A DNA stretch of 64,000 bases. Origin: Chinchilla lanigera. Lineage: Eukaryota > Chordata > Mammalia > Rodentia > Chinchillidae. This document shows, one piece after another, positions 10,778-21,540 of the stretch. Numbering within the stretch: the first letter of the stretch is position 1; each line of letters begins with the position of its first letter. The notes under the pieces are model-generated. The model did not search any database and had not been told where the DNA came from. It saw only the letters and a list, made by a program, of their open reading frames with translations. Location of the stretch: assembly GCF_000276665.1 (NCBI RefSeq), contig NW_004955423.1, positions 9,016,394 through 9,080,393 on the forward strand, given 5' to 3'. The position numbers and the translations under genes are program-made.

Positions 10778-11160
10778 TGTTATGCTTTAGATCTAGAGTG
10801 TCCCCAAAGAGGCTCTTGTGCTGAGAGCCTGGGCTTTTGTAAGGAAATTAGATTGTGCTGGCACTATATTCATCAGAGGTGAATGAGCAGTTAAGAGCAG
10901 GGATCTGGTCAAAAGAGGCAGGTCCCAGCAGGTGTGACCTGGAGCACCCGTCTCCCTCCCTGGCTCCTCCCTTTGCTATGTGCTTCCTGGCCGCCATGAG
11001 CCGAGCCTCTCTTTCACCTAGGCCCTTGCACCTTTCCCTTTCTGCTTTGGCTCCATCTGACTATAAACTAAAACCTCTAAAACCTAAAACTGTGAACCAG
11101 CACCTCCTTTGTGTTGTGGGTGTTGGGGATTTTGTCTGTAACAAAAAAATGACTAAGACA
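10778..11160 (+). mobile_element. MaLR/ERVL-type solo LTR, sense
   Basis: It begins TGTTATGCTTTAGATC and ends 'aaaatgactaagaca'. Internal landmarks are 'gggatctggtcaaaagaggc' and 'ctaaaacctaaaactgtgaa' before the poly(A)-like region. These recur in the LTRs at 21176, 27750 and 40396. It lies about 0.7 kb from an opposed LTR of the same group. Confidence 0.65.
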
Positions 11161-11323
11161 ATAGCTACATGGCAGATGCTTAGGACTCTTACGTGGTGGG
11201 TGGTTAGCATTTAGAATATTGCACCTCTAGATGTGTCTCCAACATAATGGGTGCTTCCCTTTATCCCTCTGGGGGAGTGGATGGAGGAGGGATGTCTCTA
11301 GCATTGCCCAGCAGGTCCATTTA

Positions 11324-11420
11324 TGATCTCCCTCCCTCCCTCCCCCTCTCCCTCTTGTTCCCCTCCCCCTCTCCTCCCTCTCCCCCCTGTTCTGTCTCTC
11401 CCTCCTTCCCTCCCTCCCAT
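11324..11420 (+). repeat. (CCCTCC)n-like pyrimidine tract
   Basis: It is an almost pure C/T run of irregular 'ctccctccctcccc' units. The other strand is a long G/A tract. Confidence 0.9.
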
Positions 11421-12287
11421 TTGTAGCCAGGCTGATTGGGGAAATGCACAGTTGAGTTAATTCAATGAATGCGCAAGTCAGTGCAGTGAAAAATTTTGTC
11501 TGGTTTTAGAATTTTGTCCTTTTTCCCATTCATATTGCTGCTCCTTTGAATCTGAAATTAGAAAATTTCTAAATTTAGGAAATGTTACTGCCCTCTGTAC
11601 CTCCTCTCCCCAAATTAATCCAAAATGTCCACGTTTTTAGATTCTGCCAGTATCTGCTGAACGAGAGGGACTTCAGTGTCACCCAAAGCCATCAAAAGCT
11701 GAGAATTTTCACAAGCATTTTCCAGTGTTCTTAAAATCACAGCAACACTGAATGTGAAAGTTAATTCTTTCATTAAAATAAACCAAAAAAAAAAAAAAAA
11801 ACAAAAAAACTCTAACAAGGAGGTACCAGGAAAGTTATAATTGGTACTCCTGATTGATTGGTAGCCAAAGTCTCAACATTTTAGCTTCCTATCTTCCTGT
11901 TCAGCATCTGATTTCACTGATTCAGCTAAAGGGAGCAAAGGTATGAAAAGTGTCCTGCTGGTGTTCGTTTCCAGCGCTAATGGACTTGGCACTGTGCCTT
12001 TTCAAGATGTCTGGGCACAAAGGGATGGAGGATGCTGATGTTCCAAACCTCATCTTGAATTATTCAACATTACTTTAATGTGGATTTTACATTTCAGAGG
12101 AGTTTGCTTTCTGTGAGGGATGAATAATAATCTCGCACAATTCCCATTTTACAAATTAGAAGACCAAGGCATTGAAAAATTGTTGGACTTTTTTGTTGCT
12201 ATGGGTAAAAACCTGCAGCCCCTGCCTGACACCTTTGTGATTCCAGGCTGCTGGTTTTACCCAAGTGTCTCTCTCACTCAAGCCAAT

Positions 12288-12456
12288 CAGCTGGGCATGA
12301 TGGCGCACACCTGTAATCCCAGCACTTGGGAGGCTGAGACAGGAGGATTGTTGCGAGTTTGAGGCCAGCCGGGCTGCAAAGTGACCTCTAGGCCAGCCTG
12401 AACTGCATAGTGAGACCCTGTCTCAAAAAGACCAAAAAAAAAAAAAAAAAAAAAGA
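12288..12456 (+). mobile_element. B1-like SINE with internal duplication
   Basis: It begins 'agctgggcatgatggcgcac', contains 'tgtaatcccagcacttggga', and has two related 'gaggccagccgggctgcaaa / taggccagcctgaactgcat' units. It ends 'gagaccctgtctcaaaaaga' with an A tail. The internal repeat is typical of rodent B1. Confidence 0.85.
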
Positions 12457-12990
12457 ATTGCAATCCAGTTAAAATTTTTACCTAAATGTTGCATGAGATT
12501 CTTGCCACCAGCTCTTGAAGTAAACTTTTATATCATTCTCTGATATGAGCTTATTGCAGGTTATGTTTACATTCAAATGAACGTTCTTTACAGCTCAACC
12601 ACAAAATTATCATTTGTGAAATGAATGTTTGGTTTCTCATTGTGGTTCCATAAAATCTGTGGGGATTTTAATGGAAAGACCCATATAATATTTATGTATG
12701 TATGTATATATTTACGTATTTATTTTTGGTATCTGCTTTCTAGGGCTTACAGTCTTTCAAGAACTGAAGCCTATATGTGGTCCTTCTACTTGGAAACACA
12801 TTAGGACTTTCTCTGGGGAATATTTGAACTTCATTTCTATGGGATTTGGCCACTGAAACTGACTGGTTCAGAGCCGATTTTTGTCATACTAAAATGACGG
12901 GTTTATGCATCCATCACTTAATTTATTGTGTCTCTGCTCTAACATTTTGCTAGAGTAAAATAATTCTTCTGTGCACATGGGAAAGAGAAT

Positions 12991-13160
12991 AGGAGGCATC
13001 AGCCAAGATTATTCCTCCATCAACGCTTCCTACCTCTGGCAGCTTTTATTTTTAATGTGCTAACATGACCTGGACCCATGGTTGGAAAGGCTATGGGAAG
13101 CCATTCATTTAGCCAAACTTTCTGATCCTTTGTGATGTCCCAGTTTCTTATATGTGGCTA
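12991..13160. repeat. Duplicated ~165-bp block, copy A
   Basis: The block has 'ggaggcatcagcca', 'cctctggcagctttta' and 'cctggacccatggttggaaa', and is matched at 15168-15340 at roughly 85-90% by eye. I cannot assign it to a repeat family. Confidence 0.8.
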
Positions 13161-15167
13161 TGAATAGCATTATGATGGGGTAGATACTGTGTCTATACTG
13201 CTAACGAGTAACTGTATAGGAAACTAAGAAGTGAAGTGGATAGGTATTGACCACCTAGCTATTTGCAGTTCTGAAACGTGAAGTACAGACTCTTAAGGTT
13301 ATTGAAACTAAATAGAATTGACAGATTGCAAAAGAAACTATGAGAGAGACGCTGTTGCCAAGGTTATAACTGACATCTATAGAATCCAGCTTTAACTTCA
13401 GACTCAAGGCTAGTAGAGAAAATGGAAAATATTTATATGGGGAACTTCCTGCCTTGCTGTTAAATAATCTGTGTGTTAAATGATTTGTTCAACTGGATCG
13501 TCCCTCTAGGTCTCTAGAGAGCGTGACTTTAGCCCAGCTCACCAGAGTTGTTGATTTGGCAAAGGCATGGGCATGAACACTCCCAAACTGCACCCTGTCT
13601 GGTCTAGGCACAGAATAAGAAGTGTAAGATGTGGTGCTTGCTGTCCAACTAGGGTTCAGAGAAGTGTACGCAGAAGCAATTAGAAGAGCATCCCCAGGTT
13701 TACTCTGGAACTCTGGCTGATACAGAGATCAGAGAAGGTGCTGGAGCGCCCAGAGCAGTCTGTCCTGTAAGAGACGTTGAATTTGCCCTTGAATGTTGAC
13801 TTGATTGGACACAACAGAGGAAGAAGAATATAGGAGATGAGGGAAATAAATCCCAGGAGGAAAAGACATAGGAATGGCCAGGCGATGCGAAGGCGACAAG
13901 CACAGGATGTTAATATCGACAAGGAGGACTCTTGAAGCCACAGGCTGAAGAGCTTGCTCACCCTTCTTGGTTTGAAGTTTTCCTTCATGTCTGGACACTG
14001 TATAATCTTAAGAAGAGAAGTGACCCTCAGTTCATCTTCTATGAAGTCTGCATTTCGCTGCAGCTTGGACTGGAGGTTGAAGAGGTTGTAGACGTCCTTG
14101 GAGGTTTCTGTAATAATCTAGTTATGAGTGTTGACAGCAGAGTGGAATAGAAAGGATGGATCAGAAAAAGATCTCATAGGAACAGAAAAACCTTAGGAGA
14201 CTGAGGGGAGGGGAAGGTTAGCAAATAAGTATTTTATTTATTTTGAAGCAAACATTTCTTTGGTAGGAGACTGGAATCCATGAAAGACAGAGAAAGGTGG
14301 AAGGGAGGCCTGTTTGCTGTTTAGGGTGGTGGGAGGCTTTTTTGATTGCATGTGAAGCAGCAGCACAACTCCCAGGTGAAGATGCCTCGGACACTCGTTG
14401 AGGACTTGAATATCCCCAAAGCCACACTGACTTCATGGACATGCGGGCCCCGATCCATAAGGGCAGAACTGGGTTCAAAACAGTACAGTAACTCATTTCT
14501 TCTATGCCCCTGGAGACAATATTGTCTTTTGCCAATTAGGTCCTTAAGGCTCTTTGGAAATTTTTTATACCCAGCTAATGTTTAACCCACTGGCCCCAGA
14601 ATCATGTTTATTGAGCACCTATTCATTGTGTTTAGTGGGAGTACTGCAGTAGCTTGTGAGCCCCTCAAAGCAGGGATCCCAGTGGTGTCCATGAGAGCTC
14701 CAGATGGACACCTTCCACCAGACCACCTCACACCAGCGTTTCTGCCTGACATCTCAAACTCACCTTGCCTCGACAGAGGCCGTGAACACTTCCTTGTCTT
14801 AGCCCTACCCGGATGTATATTCTCCCTGCCCTTTTCCTTTTCTGGCCAGGGCTGCTCTGCCTCACATGGATCCTGCAGTTGCCTCTGGCTGGGCTTTTCC
14901 CATTCTCCTGCATGCCTTTGGTTGCTTTGAGAAACACAGATCAGATCCCGTCACTCTTGTAGCTGGAATTTCTTTCATGGGCTGAATGAAGCCTCAAGCA
15001 GAAGGCCCAGTGGGCCCGAGGCATTGTGGCACAGATGTCCTCTCTGCTACCAGGCTCAGCACCTACTTCCCCATAGCCACTGAGCACATCCTCCCCTGGG
15101 CCACTCATCTTGTTCCGCCTACCACGGCTCTACTGCAGGGCCTCATGGCTTATCTGCTTGGTAGGAT

Positions 15168-15340
15168 GGGAGGCATCAGCCATATTATTCCACTGTCAAC
15201 ATCTCCTGCCTCTGGCAGCTTTTAATTTTTAATGTGCTGACATTACCTGGACCCATGGTTGGAAAGGCTAAGGGAAGCCATTCATTTAACCAAACTTCCT
15301 GATCCTTTGTTACATCCCACTTGCTTCCATATGTGGTTGG
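15168..15340. repeat. Duplicated ~165-bp block, copy B
   Basis: It is the same-orientation partner of 12991-13160, about 2.2 kb away in the same intron. The shared core ends 'gatcctttg' and continues with less similarity to 'tatgtgg'. Confidence 0.8.
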
Positions 15341-15405
15341 TTGCAGTTCTTTCAGAGAGTAGTTTGGCAGATTGCAGCCTTAAACATGGTGACAGCTTAG
15401 CTTGG

Positions 15406-15610
15406 CATGGTGGTACATGTGTGTAATCCCAGCATTGAGGGAGGCTGTGGCAGATGGATCACAGATTCAAACTTAGTCTAGGCAAGTTAGTGATTTAGAC
15501 TGCCTGGACAATGTTGTCTCAAAATGAAAAGAAGCACTTTTTAAAGGGGCTGGAGGTATATAGGTCAGTGTGAAGGCCCTGGGCTCATTCCTCACTACTG
15601 GTGGAGGAAG
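15406..15610 (+). repeat. Composite B1+ID-like SINE, diverged
   Basis: A B1-like part ('cttggcatggtggtacatgt' to 'ttgtctcaaaatgaaaagaa') is followed by an ID-like part ('ggggctggaggtatataggt' to 'ctcattcctcactactggtg'). It has the same composite layout as 7549-7735. Confidence 0.7.
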
Positions 15611-16066
15611 CGGGGAAGTTAACAGCTTTTATCCAACAACAGGAAAAAAAAATCAGGCATAGAAATGTTCATTCCATTGTTGTTTACAATAGCAAATGTA
15701 GCATTCCAGTGTCAGGGCAATAATTAATTTAGGATTCTCAAGGAATAGCCTGTTAGATAAATGCTCTCAATGTGTGAATAACATAAGAAGGTGTTTATGT
15801 CAAGTAGGAAAAAAAAATCAGGATCCAAATGTGTTAGATGACATGACCAGGAACATATAAAAAGTGCTGAGGAAGAAGCCCAGGGAAATGCCAAGGTGCC
15901 ATCTTTAAGAGTGTGATTTTGAATGCTTTCCTATTTTCATGTTCTGTCTTAAAAATGAATGAATGACTGCTAAGAGAGAAACAACTCTATGCTAACAAGC
16001 TAACAACATGGCTCTGCTGTGTGGGATACTTTATCTCAGAAGCTAATCTCCCTTTCTCCCCTACAG

Positions 16067-16273
16067 TTTGAAAATCTGAACATAGTGGCCGAGTGCCTGT
16101 TTTCTCTGGTCAATGGTGATGACATGTTTGCGACCTTTGCTCAAATCCAGCAGAAGAGCACCTTGGTGTGGCTGTTCAGCCGTCTCTACCTATATTCCTT
16201 CATTAGCCTTTTCATATATATGATTCTCAGCCTTTTTATTGCACTTATTACAGATTCTTATGACACTATTAAG
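16067..16273 (+). CDS. MCOLN2: MCOLN2 exon encoding pore and TM6
   Basis: The acceptor is 'ctttctcccctacag' and the donor 'AAG|gtgagt'. It has 69 whole codons, phase 0. The product starts [20 protein letters not shown]; the selectivity-filter motif NGDDM is at 16112-16126, whose acidic DD pair gives mucolipins their cation, including calcium, permeability. Helix 6 follows, [20 protein letters not shown], ending DSYDTIK in the lower gate and cytosolic start. All pore residues expected for a working channel are present. Confidence 0.97.
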
Positions 16274-17456
16274 GTGAGTAGTGATATTTACTGCCAAAAA
16301 CCATTGCAAATGCTGTATGGTCTGGAACTTAGCATAATATTCACATAGGGTATTATCACTGTATTTAGATTTTGAGGGTTTTGTAGACAGTAAAACTTTT
16401 TCGAGCTAGAGGCTAATTTTAAATGCAGATTTAGGACCTTGTCCCTGTTGCCCAGATTGGAGTGGGTGGGTTTAGAGGTGCTGTGAGAAAGACACCAGAA
16501 GAGAGAAAGCTTGGCTGAGTCCACTACTAGGCTGCTGCTTGTGGCACTGACCAATGCGTCTGTGAGTGTGGTCACCTGGAACTGAGGATTGAGGTGGTAC
16601 ACGCTCAGGTGTTGGCATTCCTCACACCGGATGGTGTGGCTGCTGGTATGGTGCAGCTTTCCTTTAAATAATGAAAGCGAAGGCTTTGGGGCTGTTTAAC
16701 TTCTTACTTTCCTAAGCCACTTGATGTGCTCTGCCCTTCTGGACTGGACCCATTTAACCAATTTGCAGCTTTAAGGAGGCCTGCTTCCTCAGGGGCTGGT
16801 GTCTTCACAGCAGGCGGTTGAGCTTGGAGAACGCTACTTTGCATCCAGAGCCTGAGCACCGTGGAGGGCTGAGTTGATGCCCTTGGGTGCTGTTGTCTGC
16901 TTAACCTTCCCCAGACTAATGAAGAAGAAAGCCGGGCCACTGGCGTAGTGGGGAGATGAGACTGCAGGGCCTGGCAGAAAAGAGAAAACTTGACCTCACT
17001 AAGCATGAGGGCAGAGGGCCCTAAGGTCTTTGTGTCTGCTTGGAAAAATCTGCCTTCACTCAGCAGCCACCTTCTGTCTCACTCAGCAGCCGTCCTCCCT
17101 AGAAAGTAGAGGAAGCAGAGTCATCTACTTGGCAGTATGCGGGTTGGAAGTCTTGTCTGGTCTCGGTACTATCACCCTAGCCTTAGACTTTGGCCTACTT
17201 CCTTTATCCTCTGTTAGACACACCCTTCCAAGACTTTCTGGAGTTTTCCTTTGGATTGTTCTCTGTTCCCATGGTGGCCCTGGCTTGGCTGTTCTGGGAC
17301 TTGACAGATTGATTCATCATTGTTTTAATAGCACTTCTTGGCTCCGAGCTAGCCCTGTGGGAGAGTTTTGTTTTAGCAAAGGCGATTTTGGTGTATTGGC
17401 AAAGGGGCAATTTTTCATGCTGCATAGAGTGACAGCATTGTGTGGTTTTTTAAAAG
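16274..17456 (+). other. MCOLN2: MCOLN2 intron (1183 bp)
   Basis: It runs from 'gtgagt' to 'gtggttttttaaaag'. I recognise no repeat or other gene in it. Open frames on both strands here lack any recognisable domain. Confidence 0.8.
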
Positions 17457-17578
17457 AAATACCAGCAGAATGGCTTTCCTGAGACGGATCTGCAGGAATT
17501 CCTGAAGGAATGCAACAGCAAGGAGGAGTACCAGAAAGAGCCCTCAGCCTTCCTGTCCTGTGTCTGCTGCCTGAGGAG
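17457..17578 (+). CDS. MCOLN2: MCOLN2 penultimate coding exon, cytosolic tail
   Basis: The acceptor is 'gttttttaaaag'. The exon has 40 codons plus two bases (AG) of a split arginine codon. The product runs KYQQNGFPETDLQEFLKECN to SAFLSCVCCLR: an acidic helix-like segment after helix 6, then the cysteine cluster CVCC, a probable palmitoylation site by analogy with TRPML1. I chose the donor AG|gtcggt because it alone joins in frame to the last exon and completes the family tail. It is weak: C instead of A/G at +3. Confidence 0.92.
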
Positions 17579-19913
17579 GTCGGTGCTGCGTTCAGTCTCC
17601 CCACTGCTGAGGCAAACTCTTCTGTTGCCTTAAGGAAGAGTCATCCCAAGGTTAACGGGGTTTTCAGCCCTGCAGTCGGCTTACTGTGGGACACAGTTCA
17701 ACTTTCTTTTCTTGCCTCCCACCACTACTGGCTCTAGAAATGCATTATTTCATGTAAGACAAGGTTGTGGGTAAAGCTACATGACATGATCTACATCCCT
17801 TTGGCTTATCATGAGACCCCTACGAGAAGGCATGAATGGTGTCCCTAAGGTCAGGAGACTGAGCTCCTAGATGGATGGCCCACAGAAGAGGTCAGAGCTC
17901 TGGGACTGTCCAAAGCTATTTTCCTCTTTCACAGTATGTGGCCCACATGACCTTGAGCAGATCAGGAGTCCAGTGTGTGTCCTTGGTGGCGAACACGCAG
18001 TAGTAGCCATTCCCTGGCCGGCTGTGCTTTGCTTACTGTTTGTCCAGAGTCTTAAGAAAGTGGTCTGGACCTCACTGGACAAGGTGTACTATGCAGTAGT
18101 TTGAGGACTAGAGTTGGGATCAGATGAGGACAGTTTTCTTAAACGTGCCAATATGTGTTGTAATCTGAACTCAGGGGGAGGAGTTTTTGACTTAAAGTAT
18201 ACCACACCTTTGTTTTTTGAGAAGGATTCTCTAAATCCAACTCCTAAAGGAAAATGGGAGAAAATAATTGCTACTTAGAACCACAGGATATATTTTTCTG
18301 TAAATCAATTTGTACTGCATCTTGGGATTTGAAATGATATGACTGAGCATATCCAAAGAATGTCTGGTAAATATGAAATGAGGTCTTCTGAGAAGAGGTA
18401 AGTTTTCAAAATCACATTTCATCCTCTCAGAGCCTTCAATTATTGCCAAACAAACCAGGATAAAGAAAAAATAATTTTCTTAATAGGCAGCTGCCTCCTC
18501 AGAGTCAGTCTGGAGAAAGGAAGTCTGTCAGAGTCACTTTTCCATTATGTAGTTAACTTTAAGGGGGAAAATGCTCATTGGGAAATGCATCCGTGAATTC
18601 CGTGAAAAGTACCTGGTGGATCTCTGGTGTCCTTGGTTTACGTCAAAAAGAGCCCTAGGAAGCTGTTAAATGCTTTCGGTGCAGCCACTGGGAATAAGGA
18701 AAGATTTAAGAGTGAACCGGAAGCCGTATTGCGAAGAGTGGTTCTGCGAGGGGAGGAGGGTGCACCCTCGGCAGACGCTTGCCCGGCAGCTCCCTGGGGT
18801 TGTTCAGAAGGCGCATGGTGGGAAGGAGTGTGTGCCCATTGCAGGCATGAAAGAACCAAAGCAAACAGGAGAGTCCACCGAGAAACAATCCACCTGTTGA
18901 GCAGCACTAGATGATGACAGCTTTGAAAAGAGAGGATGTTAAAGACAAGGCAGAAGTGTCTGTTGCCAAGTTTGGCCAGAAGATAGACCTTGGTGAAGGC
19001 AGCTAGAGTGATGTCAGTGGAATCTTCAGACCACAGCTTTGACTTCACAGCAATAGGGAGGACCCTGCAGAGCATGAGTGAAGGTCACATGTCACAGTGG
19101 GAGGAAATGTATTGCAATGGGCCCTGGAAAGCAAGCAGTGCCTGTGACCCCATGCTTAAGGCCAGGAATAAAGAATGAAACAACTCTAAGGAAGGCTATG
19201 AGTGGAGAGTAAATGTTGGAGCAAGACCTCACCGAGGCAGCCTGGGCGCTCAGGGATTGGTGTCTCGTCTCCCTTGTCTGGTGACCGTGACAGATGGCAT
19301 CCATTTATCCCAGCTCTACCTCTTGCAGGTCATGGACGTGACCACCTTTCTCAACAGAGTGGTCTGGCAACCCCCACACATTGGTCCTCTTTTGAATTGC
19401 TGACAGAGCCCCTAATCTGATCATTATAACACCTGTTTTTCTTTTTACTTTGTTTTTGTGTTTTGGACCCTGCCACTAGTCAAGGGTGTCCTGTGACCTT
19501 TCCTAAACTGCTCGGCTCCTCCAGTCACATCAGGGTGAGCTAGAGGGCCTGAAGCCTCTTCCAGGCCTAAAGCGATGTGGTTCCTTGGAGAGACGCTTAA
19601 CGAGCAGCTGTAAATTCCACTTTCTCCTTTTCTATTCCAGTGAAGGAGGAAAACGGGCCCTTGAAGCTATCAGTAAGACTTCCTTAGTGAAAGGGTGGGA
19701 AGGCTGTAAGGGCTCACAGCTCACAGTTCGTTTCTGAAATCATCTGCTTAAATTTCAAATAATGTCAGGTGTCTTTCTTACTTATTCTTCGGCTTACATG
19801 CTTCCCTCACGTAACCCATGTGTGCCTAGAATATAGAGTACACTCCTCTTTCTTGGTAAAGAGTTTTAAATTCTTGCTCTCTTTTCTTTTCCTCCTCCCC
19901 CGTCCTATTATAG
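17579..19913 (+). other. MCOLN2: MCOLN2 last intron (2335 bp)
   Basis: It ends with a long pyrimidine tract 'cttttcttttcctcctcccc' and the acceptor 'tattatag'. No SINE, LTR or L1 piece is obvious to me. The region 18700-18900 is moderately GC-rich with overlapping open frames that I do not trust as coding. Confidence 0.8.
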
Positions 19914-19950
19914 GAGAGAAAGCAATGACCACTTGATAGTTATTAACTAA
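19914..19950 (+). CDS. MCOLN2: MCOLN2 terminal coding exon
   Basis: The base G at 19914 completes the split AG|G arginine codon, then AGA GAA AGC and onward encode RESNDHLIVIN before the stop TAA at 19948-19950. Human TRPML2 ends in a similar short polar DDHLIPIS-type tail by my recollection, which confirms the frame. The exon contributes only 11 full codons, too short to appear as an ORF by itself. Confidence 0.88.
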
Positions 19951-20718
19951 AGCTCTTCTGGGAAGACAAATTTCAGGCCTCCTTACCCAGCTGCAGAGCT
20001 GAGGGACCTCGGACACCCTGGACCAGCCGTTCTGAAAGGACTGTCTTATTTAATTGTGGGCCAAGAAAGAGGAACACCTGTCAGCTGGCTGACCTTAACT
20101 GAAGTTCCAAAGTTACTTTTTATACATTTGGAGGATGAAGAGTAGATCACAGGCTACTGCTGGACATTAGTGCAGTTGAGCGGTGATCATGAAATTCCCT
20201 ATTTTTCTGCTAATTTATGACATGATAATAGTCATATGTGAAAAGTCACATTTCAGAGTGTGCAACACGGAGAAGCTTAAAGTTTTATACTTTGTGTTTT
20301 AAGATTTGTGTTTATTGTCAGGTAAGGATTTGTTTTAAACGTGATTTTTGGGTTCAAAGACTTCTTGTTATTTTATGATTTACACAGAGGTGTGGTTGGT
20401 TGAAAAGCCATTTAAAGACCACACTTAAATCAGCAAAAAGACTTCTTGCAGTAGACACTTCTCCACCTATCTTCCTGTGAGTTTTCTTCTTCGGCATACA
20501 TGAAGTGACTGTTGGCACGGTCAGTGGGCTAAACTGGAAACAGAACACACATCAGTGGTGCTAATCCTTGATTGTACACACATGACATGTGGCAGTACAC
20601 CACAGCACTTGTCATTCATCTTAACAACTGATCTCCACTGTGCTGGACACAAAACTTTGTCAAGCAAGGACATATGGTATATTTTTCCTTAAATAAATTT
20701 ATTTTTATTACACTCTAT
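19951..20718 (+). other. MCOLN2: MCOLN2 3' UTR (end inferred)
   Basis: It follows the stop codon without another splice signal that would be needed. It is AT-rich toward the end. The only well-placed poly(A) signal is at 20692-20697. The cleavage site is not directly visible; I place it about 20 bases further on. Confidence 0.6.
20692..20697 (+). terminator. MCOLN2: Poly(A) signal AATAAA of MCOLN2
   Basis: A canonical AATAAA stands in 'ccttaaataaatttattt', 742 bases after the stop codon. A GT-rich stretch ('gtgtggtatc') lies about 40 bases downstream. Confidence 0.65.
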
Positions 20719-20737
20719 CGCATTAGTAGTAGTTATT

Positions 20738-20862
20738 AAAGTGTGGTATCAGGGGCTGGGGATTTAGCTCAGCGGCAAAGCGCCTGCCTGGCAAGCGCAA
20801 GGTCGTGGGTTCGGTTCCCGGTACCAGAGAAAAACCAAAAAAAAAAAGTGTGGTATCGCCTA
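20738..20862 (+). mobile_element. ID-type SINE just downstream of MCOLN2
   Basis: The body 'ggggctggggatttagctca' to 'gggttcggttcccggtacca' is followed by an A-rich tail with 'aaaccaaaa'. The target site 'aagtgtggtatc' is repeated on both sides (about 20738-20750 and 20847-20858). Both pol III boxes look intact. It is a SINE, not a tRNA gene, since no cloverleaf can be completed. Confidence 0.92.
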
Positions 20863-21043
20863 ATATCTGCTCGTAAAAACTCAGAGCGCATCTGTATTAA
20901 CTGCCTGGTCTCCAAAAAGGATTTCTAATTTTCTTAAAAGCAGCGCAGAAGATATAGGGGCTAGTACAAAGTTACTTAGTGTACATTTATGATAATAACT
21001 TGAGAGATTAAGATCACTTCATACATAGATTTATTTCCTGATT

Positions 21044-21096
21044 GAAATAAATGATGATTTCAGATGTACATAATGATCACATCCATCATTTATTTC
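21044..21096. repeat. 13-bp inverted repeat around a 32-bp repeated motif
   Basis: The arms 'gaaataaatgatg' (21044-21056) and 'catcatttatttc' (21084-21096) are perfect complements. The 32 bases at 21057-21088 recur exactly at 22061-22092. The motif resembles antisense L1 3' sequence (compare 63400-63450). Confidence 0.7.
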
Positions 21097-21175
21097 CTTG
21101 ACCTCAAGGGTCAGCTGTGTTAAGTTTGTTGATGAAGAGTAGAATTTGAGTTAAGCAGGACTCATCCCAGTGCGT

Positions 21176-21540
21176 TGTGGTTTATATGCAAAATGTCCCC
21201 CAAAGCCTCGTGTGCTCCTCGGTGGGCTTTGGGGAGGTGGTTACATTGTGGAGGGTTACTGCACACTTGCTCCTACGAGGTGGTGTCTGGTCAGAAGAGG
21301 CGGGTCACTAGAGGTGAGCCCTGGGTCTGCCTCTTCCTGCTGTTCCCTTGGCCTCTCTCACTCCCTGCTTCTTGCCTGCTGTGCCATGGACTGTCTCTCC
21401 TCGGTGATGCCCCTCCACCAGGTTGCTCTGCCTCGGAGGCAGCTGAAACCTCCACAACCTGTGAGCCAAAATAAACCTCTCCTCCTTTAACTTGTGAGTG
21501 TAGGGTTCTGGGTCTCGGTAGTGAGAAAGTACCCGAGACA
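21176..21540 (+). mobile_element. MaLR/ERVL-type solo LTR, sense
   Basis: It begins TGTGGTTTATATG and ends 'gtgagaaagtacccgagaca'. It contains 'gcagctgaaacctccacaac' followed by the poly(A) signal region 'ccaaaataaacctctcct'. Its length and landmarks match the LTRs at 27750 and 40396. Confidence 0.7.

Larger units (their letters stand above)
8222..16066 (+). other. MCOLN2: MCOLN2 intron (7845 bp)
   Basis: It starts 'gtgcgt' and ends 'ctttctcccctacag'. It holds two opposed LTRs (9716, 10778), a CT-rich tract, a B1-like SINE, a duplicated ~165-bp block (12991 and 15168) and a composite SINE, each listed. The stretches 8230-9700, 11430-12280, 13200-15150 and 15640-16060 contain only weak MIR/L2-like pieces (for example near 8885-9000, 10110-10240 and 14600-14680) and no exon that I can support. 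Confidence 0.85.
1..20718 (+). other. MCOLN2: MCOLN2 gene, 3' half (partial, runs off left edge)
   Basis: TRPML2 is a cation channel of endolysosomal and recycling-endosome membranes in the TRP mucolipin family, gated by PI(3,5)P2. Seven exons with AG/GT borders and compatible phases join into one reading frame of 284 residues ending in TAA. Human TRPML2 is about 566 residues, so this is the C-terminal half. Choice of paralogue: the residues [29 protein letters not shown], the [10 protein letters not shown] stretch and the tail ending NDHLIVIN fit TRPML2 as I recall it, better than TRPML1 or TRPML3. Introns are 1279, 1602, 121, 7845, 1183 and 2335 bp. The exons for the N-terminus, TM1 and luminal domain are not in the window. 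The 3' end is inferred from a poly(A) signal. Confidence 0.93.

Noticed and set aside
17510..17737. Open frame overlapping the penultimate MCOLN2 exon
   Set aside because: It is in another frame than the mucolipin reading and continues into the intron; a shadow.
18627..19075. Overlapping frames of 95-145 codons in the last MCOLN2 intron
   Set aside because: They have no recognisable domain or splice context, and lie in a locally GC-rich intron.
20751..20825. tRNA-like sequence with A and B boxes
   Set aside because: It is the body of an ID SINE with A-rich tail and target-site duplication; no complete cloverleaf or tRNA 3' end. The same holds at 5431, 28763, 29496 and 35493.
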